DNA of 6,317 bases. It comes from an uncultured bacterium. Its GTDB lineage: Bacteria > Planctomycetota > Phycisphaerae > Phycisphaerales > SM1A02. Position numbers and translations under genes: made by a program. This document shows, piece by piece, positions 6,181-6,317 of this stretch. Under the pieces are notes generated by a model that did no database searches, was not told the DNA's origin, and saw nothing but the letters and a program-made list of their open reading frames with translations. The stretch is from assembly GCA_903914045.1 (NCBI GenBank), contig CAIWNO010000435.1, positions 1 to 6,317 on the forward strand, given 5' to 3'. Positions within the stretch are counted from its first letter, which is position 1. Each line of letters opens with the position of its first letter.

Positions 6181-6317
6181 TCATTCCAGACTTAATTTTT
6201 CCAACTTCACTTGTTCGGGCTGCCAGAATTGCATGTCTGCGCCGTCATGCAAATGCATGGGGTGGCCCATTGGCGTGTTGTTGATCAGCACAATCTCCAC
6301 GCGCTCACCAAGTTTCA
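6181..6317 (-). pseudogene. 3' end of a truncated multicopper oxidase-like gene
   Basis: This minus-strand frame enters from beyond the right edge and ends at TGA 6181-6183 after 44 visible codons. It opens KLGERVEIVLINNTPMGHPMHLHD, the classic beginning of the last cupredoxin domain of multicopper oxidases, in which HPMHLH supplies copper ligands (HxxHxH). In intact enzymes this is followed by Gly and then, some 40-60 residues on, by HCHxxxHxxxGM, which completes the type 1 and type 2/3 copper sites. Here the next residues are DGADMQFWQPEQVK and the frame stops about 20 residues later. None of the other minus-strand frames down to 6060 restores the HCH motif. The gene is therefore probably 3'-truncated or degraded and should not give an active oxidase. 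The family assignment rests on one short but distinctive motif. Confidence 0.6.

Overview
The window reads as a piece of a Gram-negative bacterial chromosome at roughly even GC. Three of its six coding regions start with Sec signal peptides ending in a lipobox-like Cys. One resembles a sugar-binding lipoprotein and another gene is a sugar:cation symporter, which suggests a carbohydrate-using heterotroph. Few starts have a recognisable Shine-Dalgarno sequence. That, with the lipoprotein-rich content, would fit a group such as Verrucomicrobiota, but this is only an impression; no rRNA or housekeeping marker is present.

Layout, left to right. (1) Positions 1-1055, minus strand: the first 351 codons of a large lipoprotein of unrecognised family, running off the left edge. 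(2) Positions 1056-1147: a compact divergent control region holding two strong inverted repeats, one next to each flanking gene. (3) Positions 1148-2506, plus strand: a complete GPH-family (MelB/XynP/UidB-like) sugar:cation symporter. (4) Positions 2507-2634: a convergent gap with a two-part hairpin and a 10-bp perfect palindrome. (5) Positions 2635-5963, minus strand: three complete genes pointing the same way. In transcription order these are a class III PLP aminotransferase, a type 1 periplasmic sugar-binding lipoprotein, and a small lipoprotein with a probable chagasin/I42-like beta domain. They are separated by 101 and 219 bases, so they need not form one operon. (6) Positions 5964-6180: no convincing gene. 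(7) Positions 6181-6317, minus strand: the 3' end of a multicopper-oxidase-like frame that stops just after the HPMHLH copper motif, so it looks truncated or degraded.

How the genes might work together: the symporter and the sugar-binding lipoprotein both point to sugar handling. The divergent pair (unknown lipoprotein and symporter) shares a promoter region with operator-like palindromes, so the two could be co-regulated. No ABC permease or ATPase, glycoside hydrolase or regulator gene lies in the window, so the binding protein looks like an orphan here. I see no CRISPR array, tRNA, rRNA, insertion sequence or phage gene. The best candidates for something new are the two palindromes of the divergent region, the A-[SR]-[KR]-L-[LF]-x-H-K-D motif shared by two otherwise unrelated neighbouring lipoproteins, the unknown large lipoprotein, and the broken copper oxidase.
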